From Hydrogenophaga sp. Root209 (GTDB taxonomy: Bacteria; Pseudomonadota; Gammaproteobacteria; Burkholderiales; Burkholderiaceae_C): DNA of 64,000 nt. Location of the stretch: the NCBI RefSeq assembly GCF_001428625.1, contig NZ_LMIE01000001.1:1126-65125 (forward strand), given 5' to 3'. Both the position numbers and the translations under genes were made by a program. Positions 53,384 to 60,755 of the stretch are shown here, one piece after another (positions within the stretch are counted from its first letter, which is position 1; the number at the start of each line of letters is the position of its first letter). The notes beneath the pieces were generated by a model. The model ran no database searches. It was given only the letters and a program-made list of their open reading frames with translations, and was not told the DNA's origin.

Positions 53384-54415
53384 TCAGCCATTTGCGATGC
53401 GGCTGACCAGGGCTTTGGTGAATTCCGCCGTGCTCGCCTTGCCACCGAGATCGCCCGTCCGAACTTTGTCGATGTTCAGCGTCGCGCCTAGTGCCTGGCG
53501 CAGGGTCGTGGCCTTTTCCGTGAGCTGGACGTGGTCAAGCATCATCGCGGCTGCAAGCAGCAGGGCAGTGGGGTTGGCGATCCCCTTGCCAGCGATGTCC
53601 GGCGCTGAACCGTGGACCGCTTCGAAGATGGCTGCGTCTGCTCCGATATTGGCGCCGGGAGCCATGCCAAGCCCGCCCACCAAGCCGGCGACCAGATCAG
53701 ACAGAATGTCGCCGAAAAGGTTGGTGGTGACCAGCATGTCGAACTGCCAGGGGTTGAGCACCAGTTTCATCGCACAGGCATCGATGATGACGGTGTCCAG
53801 TTCGAACTTGCCCTTGTACTTGCGTTCGTACAACTCCAGTCCGGTCTCCAGAAAGATGCCGGTGAGCGCCTTCATGATGTTGGCCTTGTGCACGATCGTG
53901 ACCTTCTTGCGGCCAGTCGCGACGGCTTGTTCGAACGCGAACTCCAGCAACCGGCGGCTCCCCGCGCGGGTGTTGATGCCGGTGGCCATGGCCACGGCAT
54001 GTGGATCGTCATCGATCTGCACGAAATGTTCGTGTCCGATGTACAGGCCCTCCAGGTTCTCGCGCACCACGACGAGATCGATCTTGTCGAAGCGACCGCC
54101 GGGAATGATGGTCAGGGCCGGCCGCAGGTTGGCGTAGAGCTTGAACTCTTCACGCAGTCGAACGTTCGATGAGCGATAGCCCCCGCCAGAGGGAGTTTCC
54201 AGCGGACCCTTGAGCGCCAGACGCGTGCGGCGAATGCTGTCGATGGTGGCATGTGGCAGTGGGTCACCGGCTTGTTTGACGCCTTCGAGACCCGCGATCT
54301 GGCGGTCCCAGTCGAAAGGGGCTTTGAGGGCATCCAGGGCGGCCATCGTGGCATCGACGATTTCAGGACCAATACCGTCGCCGGGGATCAGGGTGGCAGG
54401 TATCGATGCGGTCAT
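53384..54415 (-). CDS. NAD-dependent isocitrate dehydrogenase
   Basis: A 343-residue member of the isocitrate/isopropylmalate dehydrogenase family that makes 2-oxoglutarate. Opening ATLIPGDGIGPEI, the substrate loop YRSSNVRLREEFKLYANLRP, and the metal/cofactor signature TTNLFGDILSDLVAGLVGGLG match NAD-type isocitrate dehydrogenase; the loop distinguishes it from leuB-type sequences. Transcribed singly. Bacterial genomes may also carry a separate NADP enzyme, not seen here. Confidence 0.85.
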   Translation of the reverse strand: MTASIPATLIPGDGIGPEIVDATMAALDALKAPFDWDRQIAGLEGVKQAGDPLPHATIDSIRRTRLALKGPLETPSGGGYRSSNVRLREEFKLYANLRPALTIIPGGRFDKIDLVVVRENLEGLYIGHEHFVQIDDDPHAVAMATGINTRAGSRRLLEFAFEQAVATGRKKVTIVHKANIMKALTGIFLETGLELYERKYKGKFELDTVIIDACAMKLVLNPWQFDMLVTTNLFGDILSDLVAGLVGGLGMAPGANIGADAAIFEAVHGSAPDIAGKGIANPTALLLAAAMMLDHVQLTEKATTLRQALGATLNIDKVRTGDLGGKASTAEFTKALVSRIANG

Positions 54416-54491
54416 GGCGGAGGTCCTGGAAAGAGGGTTGTTGGGGTGGTTGCCCGCTCATCAGGCAGGCGCGCGGGAAAGATACGCTGTT

Positions 54492-54830
54492 TCAGGCCTT
54501 CTTGACCACGGATGACTTCAGCTGCATCGCCCCCGCGCCGTCCACCTTGCAGTCGATGTCGTGGTCGCCTTCGATACGCCGGATGTTGCGCGCCTTGGTG
54601 CCCACCTTGAGCACAACCGAAGAGCCCTTGAGCTTGAGGTCCTTGGTCAGGGTGACCGTGTCACCGTCCTGCAGCACATTGCCCACGGCGTCTTTCCAGA
54701 CCGTCACCGGCTCGGCGGTCTCGGTGGGTGCGCTGGCGCCCCATTCGTGGCCGCATTCGGGACAGATGAGCAGTTCACCATCAGGGTACGTGAGGGTGGA
54801 CAGGCATGTCGGGCAAGGTGGGAAGCTCAT
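54492..54830 (-). CDS. yjdM: Zinc-ribbon YjdM/PhnA-type protein
   Basis: A 112-residue protein with an N-terminal zinc ribbon (CPTCLSTLTYPDGELLICPECGHEW trimmed: Cys pairs at residues 6/9 and 23/26) and the C-terminal YjdM/PhnA domain (VLQDGDTVTLTKDLKLKGSSVV, IRRIEGDHDIDCKVDG). Historically linked to alkylphosphonate genes, but no direct enzymatic role is established. It is followed by the SulP gene 33 bases on in the other direction of the map (same strand). Confidence 0.9.
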   Translation of the reverse strand: MSFPPCPTCLSTLTYPDGELLICPECGHEWGASAPTETAEPVTVWKDAVGNVLQDGDTVTLTKDLKLKGSSVVLKVGTKARNIRRIEGDHDIDCKVDGAGAMQLKSSVVKKA

Positions 54831-54863
54831 GAATCGGCAGAAAGAAGCGTCAAGAAAAAGAAA

Positions 54864-56513
54864 TCAGACCGTCAGATCGTCCGGCAGCCGGCGCAGCACA
54901 CCGGCCAGGTCGTCGGCGTAATCGCCTTCGGCCAAGGTGTCAAGCACGCCGCTCTTCCAGAGCTTGGCGCGAACGCGGTGGTTGGCCTCGCACAGCAGTA
55001 TGCGCACGCCGCGCTTTTGCAGTTTGCGCACCACGTCCTGCAGCGCCTGCAGGCCGGTGAAGTCCATGAACGGCACCAGCCGCAGCCGCAGGATCAGCAC
55101 CTTCGGGTCGGTGCGGGTCTGCAGCAGCGTGCGCTCCAGGCTCTCCACTGCACCAAAGAAGAAGGGGCCGTTGATTTCGAAGACCAGCACGCCCTTGGGC
55201 AGCGCTGGTCGTCCCAGCCCGTGCAGGGCGGACTTGAGGTCGTCCTCGTCCACAGACTGCACCTCCACCGTCGCGGCCATGCGGCGCAGGAAGTGCAGCG
55301 TGGCCAGGATCACGCCCACGTTCACGGCCACCACCAGATCGGCAAACACCGTCAGCACGAAGGTGATGACCAGGATCAGCCCATCGGCCCGTGGCGCGCG
55401 CAGCAGGATGTGCAGGAAGTGCGGAATCTCGCTCATGTTGTAGGCCACCACGAACAGGATGGCTGCCAGCGCCGCGAGCGGAATGTTCTGTGCCAGCGGC
55501 GCCATGAACAGGATCACCGCCACCAATGTCAGCGTGTGCGTGACGCCGGCCAGCGGGCTGGTACCGCCGTTGCGCACATTGGTCGCCGTGCGCGCGATGG
55601 CGCCGGTGGCCGCGAAGCCGCCGAACAGCGGCGCCACGATGTTGGCCAGGCCCTGGCCCACCAGCTCCTGGTTCGAGTCGTGTTTGGTACCGGTCATGCC
55701 GTCTGCCACCACCGCCGACAGCAGCGACTCGATGGCGCCGAGCATGGCAATGGTGAAAGCCGGCCCGATAAGCTGAATCAGCTGCGTGAGCGTCACCGTG
55801 GGAATGGAGAAGTCGGGCAGGCCCAGCGGAATACCACCGAAGGCGGTGCCGATGGTCGCCACACCTGGAATGTTCCAGACCGACTGGATCACCGTGGCCA
55901 CCACCATCGCCGTCAGCGGCCCCGGCACGCGCGCCATGCCGCGGATGCGCGACGAATACAGCACCAGCAGCAGGCTCAGCACACCGATCGCCAGCGTCGG
56001 CACATGCACCTGCGTGATCACGCCCAGCAGGTGCAGCAGCTTCTCGTGGAAATGCTCACCGCCGGTGGCTGGCAGGCCCAGAAAATCGCGCCATTGCCCG
56101 ACGAAGATGATCACGCCGATGCCGCTGGTGAAACCCACCACCACCGGCGCCGGGATGAATCGGATCACTGCCCCCATCTTGGCCACGCCCATGAGCAGCA
56201 GGATGAAGCCCGCCATCAGCGTCGCCACGCGCAGGCCGTCGATGCCGTACTTGGCCGTCACGCCCGCCAGGATGGCGATGAAGGCGCCGGTGGGCCCGGC
56301 GATCTGCACACGGCTGCCGCCCAGCAGCGACACCATGAAGCCACCGATGATGGCGGTGTAGATCCCCTGTTCGGGCCGTGCGCCCGAGGCGATCGCAAAG
56401 GCCATGGCCAGCGGCAGCGCCACCACACCAACGATGACGCCAGCCACGATGTTGGGCAACAGCCGCCCCTTGCCGAACTGGCCTGAGCGCTTGGCTTCGA
56501 GGATGGTGATCAT
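54864..56513 (-). CDS. SulP-family anion transporter with STAS domain
   Basis: A 549-residue SulP permease. The transmembrane part runs from about residue 20 to 420 (VAGVIVGVVALPLAMAFAI, IAGPTGAFIAILAGV, GMTGTKHDSNQELVGQGLAN). A C-terminal STAS domain (about 440-540; VLVFEINGPFFFGAVESLERTL, VPFMDFTGLQALQDVV) is present. Members move sulfate, bicarbonate or C4-dicarboxylates; the solute is not clear here. It closes a tight operon: its ATG overlaps the stop of the SpeE-like gene (ATGA). Confidence 0.9.
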   Translation of the reverse strand: MITILEAKRSGQFGKGRLLPNIVAGVIVGVVALPLAMAFAIASGARPEQGIYTAIIGGFMVSLLGGSRVQIAGPTGAFIAILAGVTAKYGIDGLRVATLMAGFILLLMGVAKMGAVIRFIPAPVVVGFTSGIGVIIFVGQWRDFLGLPATGGEHFHEKLLHLLGVITQVHVPTLAIGVLSLLLVLYSSRIRGMARVPGPLTAMVVATVIQSVWNIPGVATIGTAFGGIPLGLPDFSIPTVTLTQLIQLIGPAFTIAMLGAIESLLSAVVADGMTGTKHDSNQELVGQGLANIVAPLFGGFAATGAIARTATNVRNGGTSPLAGVTHTLTLVAVILFMAPLAQNIPLAALAAILFVVAYNMSEIPHFLHILLRAPRADGLILVITFVLTVFADLVVAVNVGVILATLHFLRRMAATVEVQSVDEDDLKSALHGLGRPALPKGVLVFEINGPFFFGAVESLERTLLQTRTDPKVLILRLRLVPFMDFTGLQALQDVVRKLQKRGVRILLCEANHRVRAKLWKSGVLDTLAEGDYADDLAGVLRRLPDDLTV

Positions 56514-57304
56514 GCGAACGCCCGGGCGCTCCTGGCCTCCCTGAGCACGTCGAGCACATCGGCCTCGATGTCGGTCCACGCCGGTTCCGACATGCCCGAT
56601 GGCCGTTGCAAATGGTTGGGCAGGCGCGTGCAGACGCTCAAGTTGTTGCGCCCAAACACCACGCTGTTGCCGCACTCCCTCGTGGCCACCGCCAGGGCAT
56701 TGCCCTCAAAGTTCATGGCGATGCGCTCCAGATAGGCGCCAAAGTAGATGTCGAGTTCGTGCAGGTTGCAGACCATGACACCGCCGGTGGTCAGCAGGCG
56801 GGCGCAATGCCCATAGAAGCTCGGGGTGCCCAGCGCGGGCGCCATGCTCTCGGCATCGAAGCCGTCGACCATGATCACGTCATAGCTCGCATCGTCCATG
56901 GCCGCGACGAAGTCCGCCCCATCGGCCTGCACCACCCGGAAATCTTGCTGATCCGGCGGCACCTTGAACTGATCCCGCAGCGCAATCACCCGCGGGTCGA
57001 TCTCCACCACAGTGATGTCCGTGCCCGGAAAGTGCTGGTGGCAGAACTTGGGCAGCGATCCGCCGCCCAGTCCGATCATCAGCATGTTCAGCGGCCTGGG
57101 CTGAAACAGCACGAACCCCATCATCAGCCGCGTGTAGTTAAGCACCAGGCGGTCGGGGTTGCGCAGGTCCATGGCGCTTTGCACGTCGGTCGCGCCAAAG
57201 CGCAGCGCCCGCTCGAAACGAGCATGATCGATCCGTACCTGCCGCAAAGTCAGGCCTGCGTTGACCGCGGCCCGTTGCAGTGAGGATTCGAAGTCCCATG
57301 TCAT
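56510..57304 (-). CDS. Spermidine-synthase-like methyltransferase-fold protein
   Basis: A 264-residue protein with the spermidine/spermine synthase fold: NYTRLMMGFVLFQPRPLNMLMIGLGGGSLPKFC contains the nucleotide loop GLGGGS, followed by ITVVEIDPRVIALRDQF and YDVIMVDGFDAESMAP. The aminopropyl-acceptor N-terminal sheet of true SpeE is short, so it may be a divergent polyamine or methyltransferase enzyme. It is coupled by overlapping ATGA with the unknown gene upstream and the SulP gene downstream. Confidence 0.8.
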   Translation of the reverse strand: MTWDFESSLQRAAVNAGLTLRQVRIDHARFERALRFGATDVQSAMDLRNPDRLVLNYTRLMMGFVLFQPRPLNMLMIGLGGGSLPKFCHQHFPGTDITVVEIDPRVIALRDQFKVPPDQQDFRVVQADGADFVAAMDDASYDVIMVDGFDAESMAPALGTPSFYGHCARLLTTGGVMVCNLHELDIYFGAYLERIAMNFEGNALAVATRECGNSVVFGRNNLSVCTRLPNHLQRPSGMSEPAWTDIEADVLDVLREARSARAFA

Positions 57305-57687
57305 GCGGGTTCACCGTTGCCGAGCGTTTCGCTGAGCCCCTCAGCGCGGACACAAACCAGGCCATATTCCGGGTTGGTTTTGCAGGCCGCGATCACTTCT
57401 TCCAGGCCTGAGGCGGCGAAGCACACCGAGTCCAGCCAGTTCATGGAGCGCATGAAGGCTGGAAATGTGCAGGCGCAGTCGCCAAATTTGTGCTCGAACG
57501 CCTCGACGTTGGCGTGCTCATGGCTGTGGTCCAGACAGGGTGACGACCACAGCACGAAGCGACCGTCCAGCCAAGCCGTGGCGACTGGCCAGGTGCGCAC
57601 CTCGCCCATGGGCCGGAAGCAGATGGCCATCGTTTCGGACGCTTCGGACGCGTCGGACGCCGGTACGAAGACGCGGGCTGTTTTCAC
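57301..57687 (-). CDS. Hypothetical Cys/His-containing protein
   Basis: A 128-residue protein not recognised in any family. A cluster of Cys and His residues (SSPCLDHSHEHANVEAFEHK, then GDCACTF) may bind a metal. The GTG start at 57687 is preferred because GTGA overlaps the stop of the upstream DUF1275-like gene; a Met 19 codons later is an alternative. It is the second gene of the operon and is coupled to the SpeE-like gene by ATGA. The acidic/Ser repeat near its start (ASDASEAS) is odd. Confidence 0.55.
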   Translation of the reverse strand: MKTARVFVPASDASEASETMAICFRPMGEVRTWPVATAWLDGRFVLWSSPCLDHSHEHANVEAFEHKFGDCACTFPAFMRSMNWLDSVCFAASGLEEVIAACKTNPEYGLVCVRAEGLSETLGNGEPA

Positions 57688-58103
57688 GTGCGGGCGCTTT
57701 CCTGCCGGCGCAACCAATCCCCCAGGTCTTGCCACAGCGGAGCCGCCACGGCGCTCAGCACCAGCGCCAGCGGCACCGTGGCCACAAAGCCCACCTGCTT
57801 GAACGCCAGCGCGCCCGCCAGGCCCCCGGCGAAAAACAGGCCCAGGATGGAAGCGTGAATGCCCAGCTTGTCGCGGTCGGCTTCCACGAAATGCACCAGG
57901 TTGCCCGCGTGGGTGCGGTTCCGGTACAGGAGGCGGCCCAACTCGATGCCCAGATCAGTCACGATGCCGGTCATGTGCGTGGTGTAGCGCTGGATCGCCA
58001 GAAAACCGCCTGCACTGGCCGCGCCCGCAACGAACGCCGGCATGCCGCCCCACTGGCGGTTCGCGCAGCGGGTGCGCACTTTGTGCGTCAGGCTTCGGAT
58101 CAT
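57684..58103 (-). CDS. DUF1275 (YoaK-like) membrane protein, apparently missing an internal segment
   Basis: A 139-residue protein, against about 220 in the family. The N-terminal start (LTHKVRTRCANRQ... GAASAGGFLAIQRYTTHMTGI) fits the beginning of DUF1275 proteins, and VTDLGIELGRLLYRNR to VGFVATVPLAL fits their C-terminal half. The join is at a THxTGIV motif that occurs in both halves of full-length members, as if recombination between the two motifs removed about 80-100 residues in frame. It heads a four-gene overlapping operon; no Shine-Dalgarno is seen and a CATAAT box lies only 9-14 bases upstream, so the mRNA may be nearly leaderless. Confidence 0.65.
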   Translation of the reverse strand: MIRSLTHKVRTRCANRQWGGMPAFVAGAASAGGFLAIQRYTTHMTGIVTDLGIELGRLLYRNRTHAGNLVHFVEADRDKLGIHASILGLFFAGGLAGALAFKQVGFVATVPLALVLSAVAAPLWQDLGDWLRRQESART

Positions 58104-58168
58104 GGGGGTGGATTATGCGCCCTGAGCACATCTATAGATTAAATATGATGTGCCTACAATTTCAATAC

Positions 58169-58189
58169 CATGATCATATGATGATCATG
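58169..58189. promoter_or_regulatory. Perfect 9-bp inverted repeat in divergent promoter region
   Basis: CATGATCAT (58169-58177), spacer ATG, ATGATCATG (58181-58189): perfect arms, AT-rich, in a GC-rich genome. It lies between the DUF1275 operon (minus) and the small gene at 58266 (plus), just after a TACAAT box at 58155-58160. A dimeric regulator such as the downstream ribbon-helix-helix protein could bind it; that is inference. Confidence 0.5.
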
Positions 58190-58265
58190 CAAAGCACGCT
58201 TGTTGAAGCGTCCCCAGGGCCAGTCCGAACGCCCCGCTCCGCCGCCCCCAGAAAGGTTGAACGCC

Positions 58266-58616
58266 ATGTCCTTGTCCGCCCTTGAACGAAGCCTGCGCGC
58301 CAAACACCCGCGCTGCATCCGCGTGAATCTGCGTCTCTGGTATGCGCTGAAGTCCGCCAATCTCATCGAGCAGCGCGAGATATCCCCAGACGCACCCGCG
58401 CTGGCCGGGGTGCTCTTGCCGCACTTCAAAGAGGTGTTGGTCGTGCTCGATCCCGATCTGGAAGACCGGGCATTCCGGGTTGAAGACGCTGCCGAGCCGT
58501 CCGGGCGATCCGCTCCCGGGCCAGTCCACGCAGCGCCCCGAGAGGCGAAGGCCCAGGCACCCGATAGCGCGAAGCCCGAATTGGCCTCCGACCGCCGCTG
58601 GATGGGCCGCTACTGA
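58266..58616 (+). CDS. Hypothetical protein (116 aa)
   Basis: A 116-residue protein with no recognised family. The first 60 residues look structured (LSALERSLRAKHPRCIRVN, LRLWYALKSANLIEQRE), the C-terminal half is Pro/Ala/charged and probably disordered. AAAGG lies about 8 bases before the ATG; upstream in-frame codons start at TTG 58200 but overlap the palindrome region. The next gene, a ribbon-helix-helix protein, begins 48 bases later, so the two may form a unit. Confidence 0.6.
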   Translation: MSLSALERSLRAKHPRCIRVNLRLWYALKSANLIEQREISPDAPALAGVLLPHFKEVLVVLDPDLEDRAFRVEDAAEPSGRSAPGPVHAAPREAKAQAPDSAKPELASDRRWMGRY

Positions 58617-58663
58617 AGTTCGGCCCTGGCGACACGCACATCCCATTTACATAGAATGCCCAC

Positions 58664-58870
58664 ATGGAGCTCAAAACCGCCCGTCTGACAGTCCTCATCG
58701 ACCCGGCCAAGAAGAAAGCCTTCGAGAGCCTGTGTGCGCGCCAGGACGTGACCCCGTCCCAGGTTGTGCGGCGGCTGATCCGCGACTATCTCGCCAGCCA
58801 CGGCGAGGGTTTTGTACCCAGCGGTGCGGTTCAAGCCGTCTTGGATGCGGAAAAGATCGAGCAGTCCTGA
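58664..58870 (+). CDS. Small ribbon-helix-helix (CopG/Arc-like) DNA-binding protein
   Basis: A 68-residue protein: TARLTVLIDPAKKKAFESLC gives the beta-ribbon and first helix, and DVTPSQVVRRLIRDYLASH the second helix, the pattern of CopG/MetJ/Arc repressors and some antitoxins or plasmid proteins. The likely role is DNA binding as a dimer. No toxin gene is next to it. Ribosome site is weak. Confidence 0.7.
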   Translation: MELKTARLTVLIDPAKKKAFESLCARQDVTPSQVVRRLIRDYLASHGEGFVPSGAVQAVLDAEKIEQS

Positions 58871-59000
58871 TTCGATTCGGGCCTATTCGAAAGAAACCCC
58901 GCAAACATTGGTCGGCGGGGTCAGCGCCATCAGATCGCCAATCGGATGCGACAAGAGCTGAAGGACCAGAACGGGTTGCGGTAGAGCGAGATCGCGACTT
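58871..59000. other. Short non-coding stretch with weak hairpin
   Basis: Contains CCCCGC...GGCGGGG (about 58896-58920) with an 11-base loop and no T-run, a weak terminator candidate for the ribbon-helix-helix gene. No gene seen. Composition is lower in GC than the neighbourhood. Confidence 0.35.
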
Positions 59001-59435
59001 GTGGATGAAGCCTTTCGATTGCGAACTTGTCTCGTTGGTCGATTGGCAGGTGCGAACGACCGCAATCGCCACATCGGATTTGCCCTGCGGTTTCGGCGAA
59101 CGTCAAGTTCCAAGGTGGACAGGTCGTCCACCCAACGAATTTTCTATGGGAATGTGCTTGGCTTCCGGACGCAGCACTTTGAGGGACTTTCGTATGGCAT
59201 AGCGGTGCGCGGCGAGACGGCGTTGTACTTCTGGGCCTGCAATGACAAGCACATCGCTGAAAACACCTCTTGCTACATCCGCGTGCAGGACATCAGGGGC
59301 ATGCTGCGGGAACTCAGTCCGAAGCTACCCTCGCTGCAGGCCGTGGTCCGAACGGCATGGGGCATGGATGAACTCTACGTCATCGACCCGGACGGCAACC
59401 TCATCAAGTTCGGGCAGGAATCGTCGGCGCAGTAG
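59001..59435 (+). CDS. VOC (glyoxalase/bleomycin-resistance) family protein, N-terminus possibly disrupted
   Basis: The open frame gives 144 residues. From IFYGNVLGFRTQHFEG onward it reads as a VOC-family protein (ALYFWACNDKHIAENTSCYI, MDELYVIDPDGNLIKFGQ with a metal-ligand Glu region). The preceding about 48 residues are not VOC-like. In another frame just upstream, VKFQGGQVVHPT resembles the usual VOC first strand, so a small deletion with frameshift may separate the start from the body. No ribosome site supports the ATG used. It could be a decayed gene. Confidence 0.5.
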   Translation: MDEAFRLRTCLVGRLAGANDRNRHIGFALRFRRTSSSKVDRSSTQRIFYGNVLGFRTQHFEGLSYGIAVRGETALYFWACNDKHIAENTSCYIRVQDIRGMLRELSPKLPSLQAVVRTAWGMDELYVIDPDGNLIKFGQESSAQ

Positions 59436-59465
59436 CGCATAGCACCGGCTGGCGCGCCCCGCTGC

Positions 59466-59834
59466 TCAAGCCTTCACTTCGACCACCTGTTCGAAGCCGC
59501 CGAAGATCATGCGTTTGCCGTCGAAAGGCATGGGCAGGTTGCCAGGTGTGGACGGATCCATGCGCGGGTCTTCCATCATTTTCTTCATGGCCGCGTCACG
59601 TGTGGCCTTGTCCGGCCATTCGACCCACGAAAAGGCCACCGTCTCCTCGGCCGTGGCCTGTACCGCACGGCGGAAATCGGTGACTTTGCCGTCGGGGACG
59701 TCGTCGCCCCACCCCTCGATCACCCGGATGGCGCCCAGCTCGATGAACATCGAGTCGAACTGGCGCGCGTGCTCGATGAACTTCTGCTTGTTCGCGGTTG
59801 GGACTGCAATCACGAATCCGTCGATGTACGACAT
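59466..59834 (-). CDS. DUF1428-family protein (YbaA-like)
   Basis: A 122-residue ferredoxin-like alpha/beta protein beginning MSYIDGFVIAVPTANKQKF, the standard DUF1428 opening, with IEGWGDDVPDGKVTDFRRAV and the end MPFDGKRMIFGGFEQVVE. Upstream in-frame codons translate unrelated sequence of the methyltransferase region, so the ATG at 59834 is correct. Function unknown; often found near stress or detoxification genes. Confidence 0.9.
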   Translation of the reverse strand: MSYIDGFVIAVPTANKQKFIEHARQFDSMFIELGAIRVIEGWGDDVPDGKVTDFRRAVQATAEETVAFSWVEWPDKATRDAAMKKMMEDPRMDPSTPGNLPMPFDGKRMIFGGFEQVVEVKA

Positions 59835-59934
59835 GTCTTCACTCCTGTTGGGTTGACCGGTCGACGCGCCCCCTGTGGGCGCCTCGTATCCCAACGACGA
59901 ACGACGGGTAGCCAGATCGACAGGCCCCGAGCGC

Positions 59935-60753
59935 TCAGGGGGCGGCTGCCTGCACACCGCCACCGAGCACGAACTCACCCGGCAGCGCAAAACCGTCCGC
60001 AAGGGCCCAGCGCTGCAGGGAGGCGAGGTACTCGGCGCGCACGGCCGTGCGGGTGGGCGCGTCGAAGTGGTTGTAGGCCAGCGCCACCGGCCCGCCCACA
60101 AAAGCCGCGTCGCACGCGGTGGTGGCGTCGGGGTAGTCGATGGTGGTGGTGATGCGCTCGGTGTGCACCTGCTGCAGACCGGCACCGGCCAGCGCGTTGC
60201 GCAGGTTGTCGCCCCCGCCCAGTCGGAAAAACATCGGGCAGACCTCGGACTGCACGCGCGCATCGACGATGGGAAAGACGCCGGACCATCCGCAGGCCAA
60301 GCGCTCGCCCCAGACCGACACCACCAGCCGCCCGCCGGGTCGCAGGCAGCGCGCCATGGCGGCCAGGCAGGCTTCGGGGTCGGGCATGTACATCAGACCC
60401 AGGCCACACAGCACCACGTCGAAATGCGCCGGCGGCAACACCTCGTCCACCGTTTGCGCATCGGTGCGCAGGAAGTGGCAACCAGGCGATGCAGCCTGTG
60501 CCACCGCCACCATGCCCGCCGACACGTCGCAGCCCACGGCCTCGCCCCGCGGCCCGACGGCGGCCAGCGCCGCGCGCGTGAGCACGCCCGAGCCACACGC
60601 CACGTCGAGCACACGCTCGCCCGGGCGCAGTCGGGCCAGGCGCAACACGCCTTGCGTGGCGGGCGCCAGCGCCTCGCGCCATAGGTCCTCGTAGCGGGCC
60701 GAGGCATGGTCCCACCCATAGCGCTGCACGCGCAGTTGAAGCCGCCCGTCCAT
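59935..60753 (-). CDS. SAM-dependent methyltransferase (Ubi/class I type)
   Basis: A 272-residue class I methyltransferase. GERVLDVACGSGVLTRAAL near residue 44 is motif I, GCDVSAGMVAVA motif II, FDVVLCGLGLMYMPDPE motif IV and LRPGGRLVVSVWG motif VI. Substrate is unknown. The gene begins three bases after the OsmC-family gene ends, and the two together with the next methyltransferase form one minus-strand unit controlled, perhaps, by the winged-helix gene at 62240. Confidence 0.85.
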   Translation of the reverse strand: MDGRLQLRVQRYGWDHASARYEDLWREALAPATQGVLRLARLRPGERVLDVACGSGVLTRAALAAVGPRGEAVGCDVSAGMVAVAQAASPGCHFLRTDAQTVDEVLPPAHFDVVLCGLGLMYMPDPEACLAAMARCLRPGGRLVVSVWGERLACGWSGVFPIVDARVQSEVCPMFFRLGGGDNLRNALAGAGLQQVHTERITTTIDYPDATTACDAAFVGGPVALAYNHFDAPTRTAVRAEYLASLQRWALADGFALPGEFVLGGGVQAAAP

Positions 60754-60755
60754 GC

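Noticed and set aside
58664-58870. Ribbon-helix-helix protein as antitoxin of a toxin-antitoxin pair
   Set aside because: No toxin-like gene directly adjacent; the 116-residue neighbour has no toxin features I recognise.
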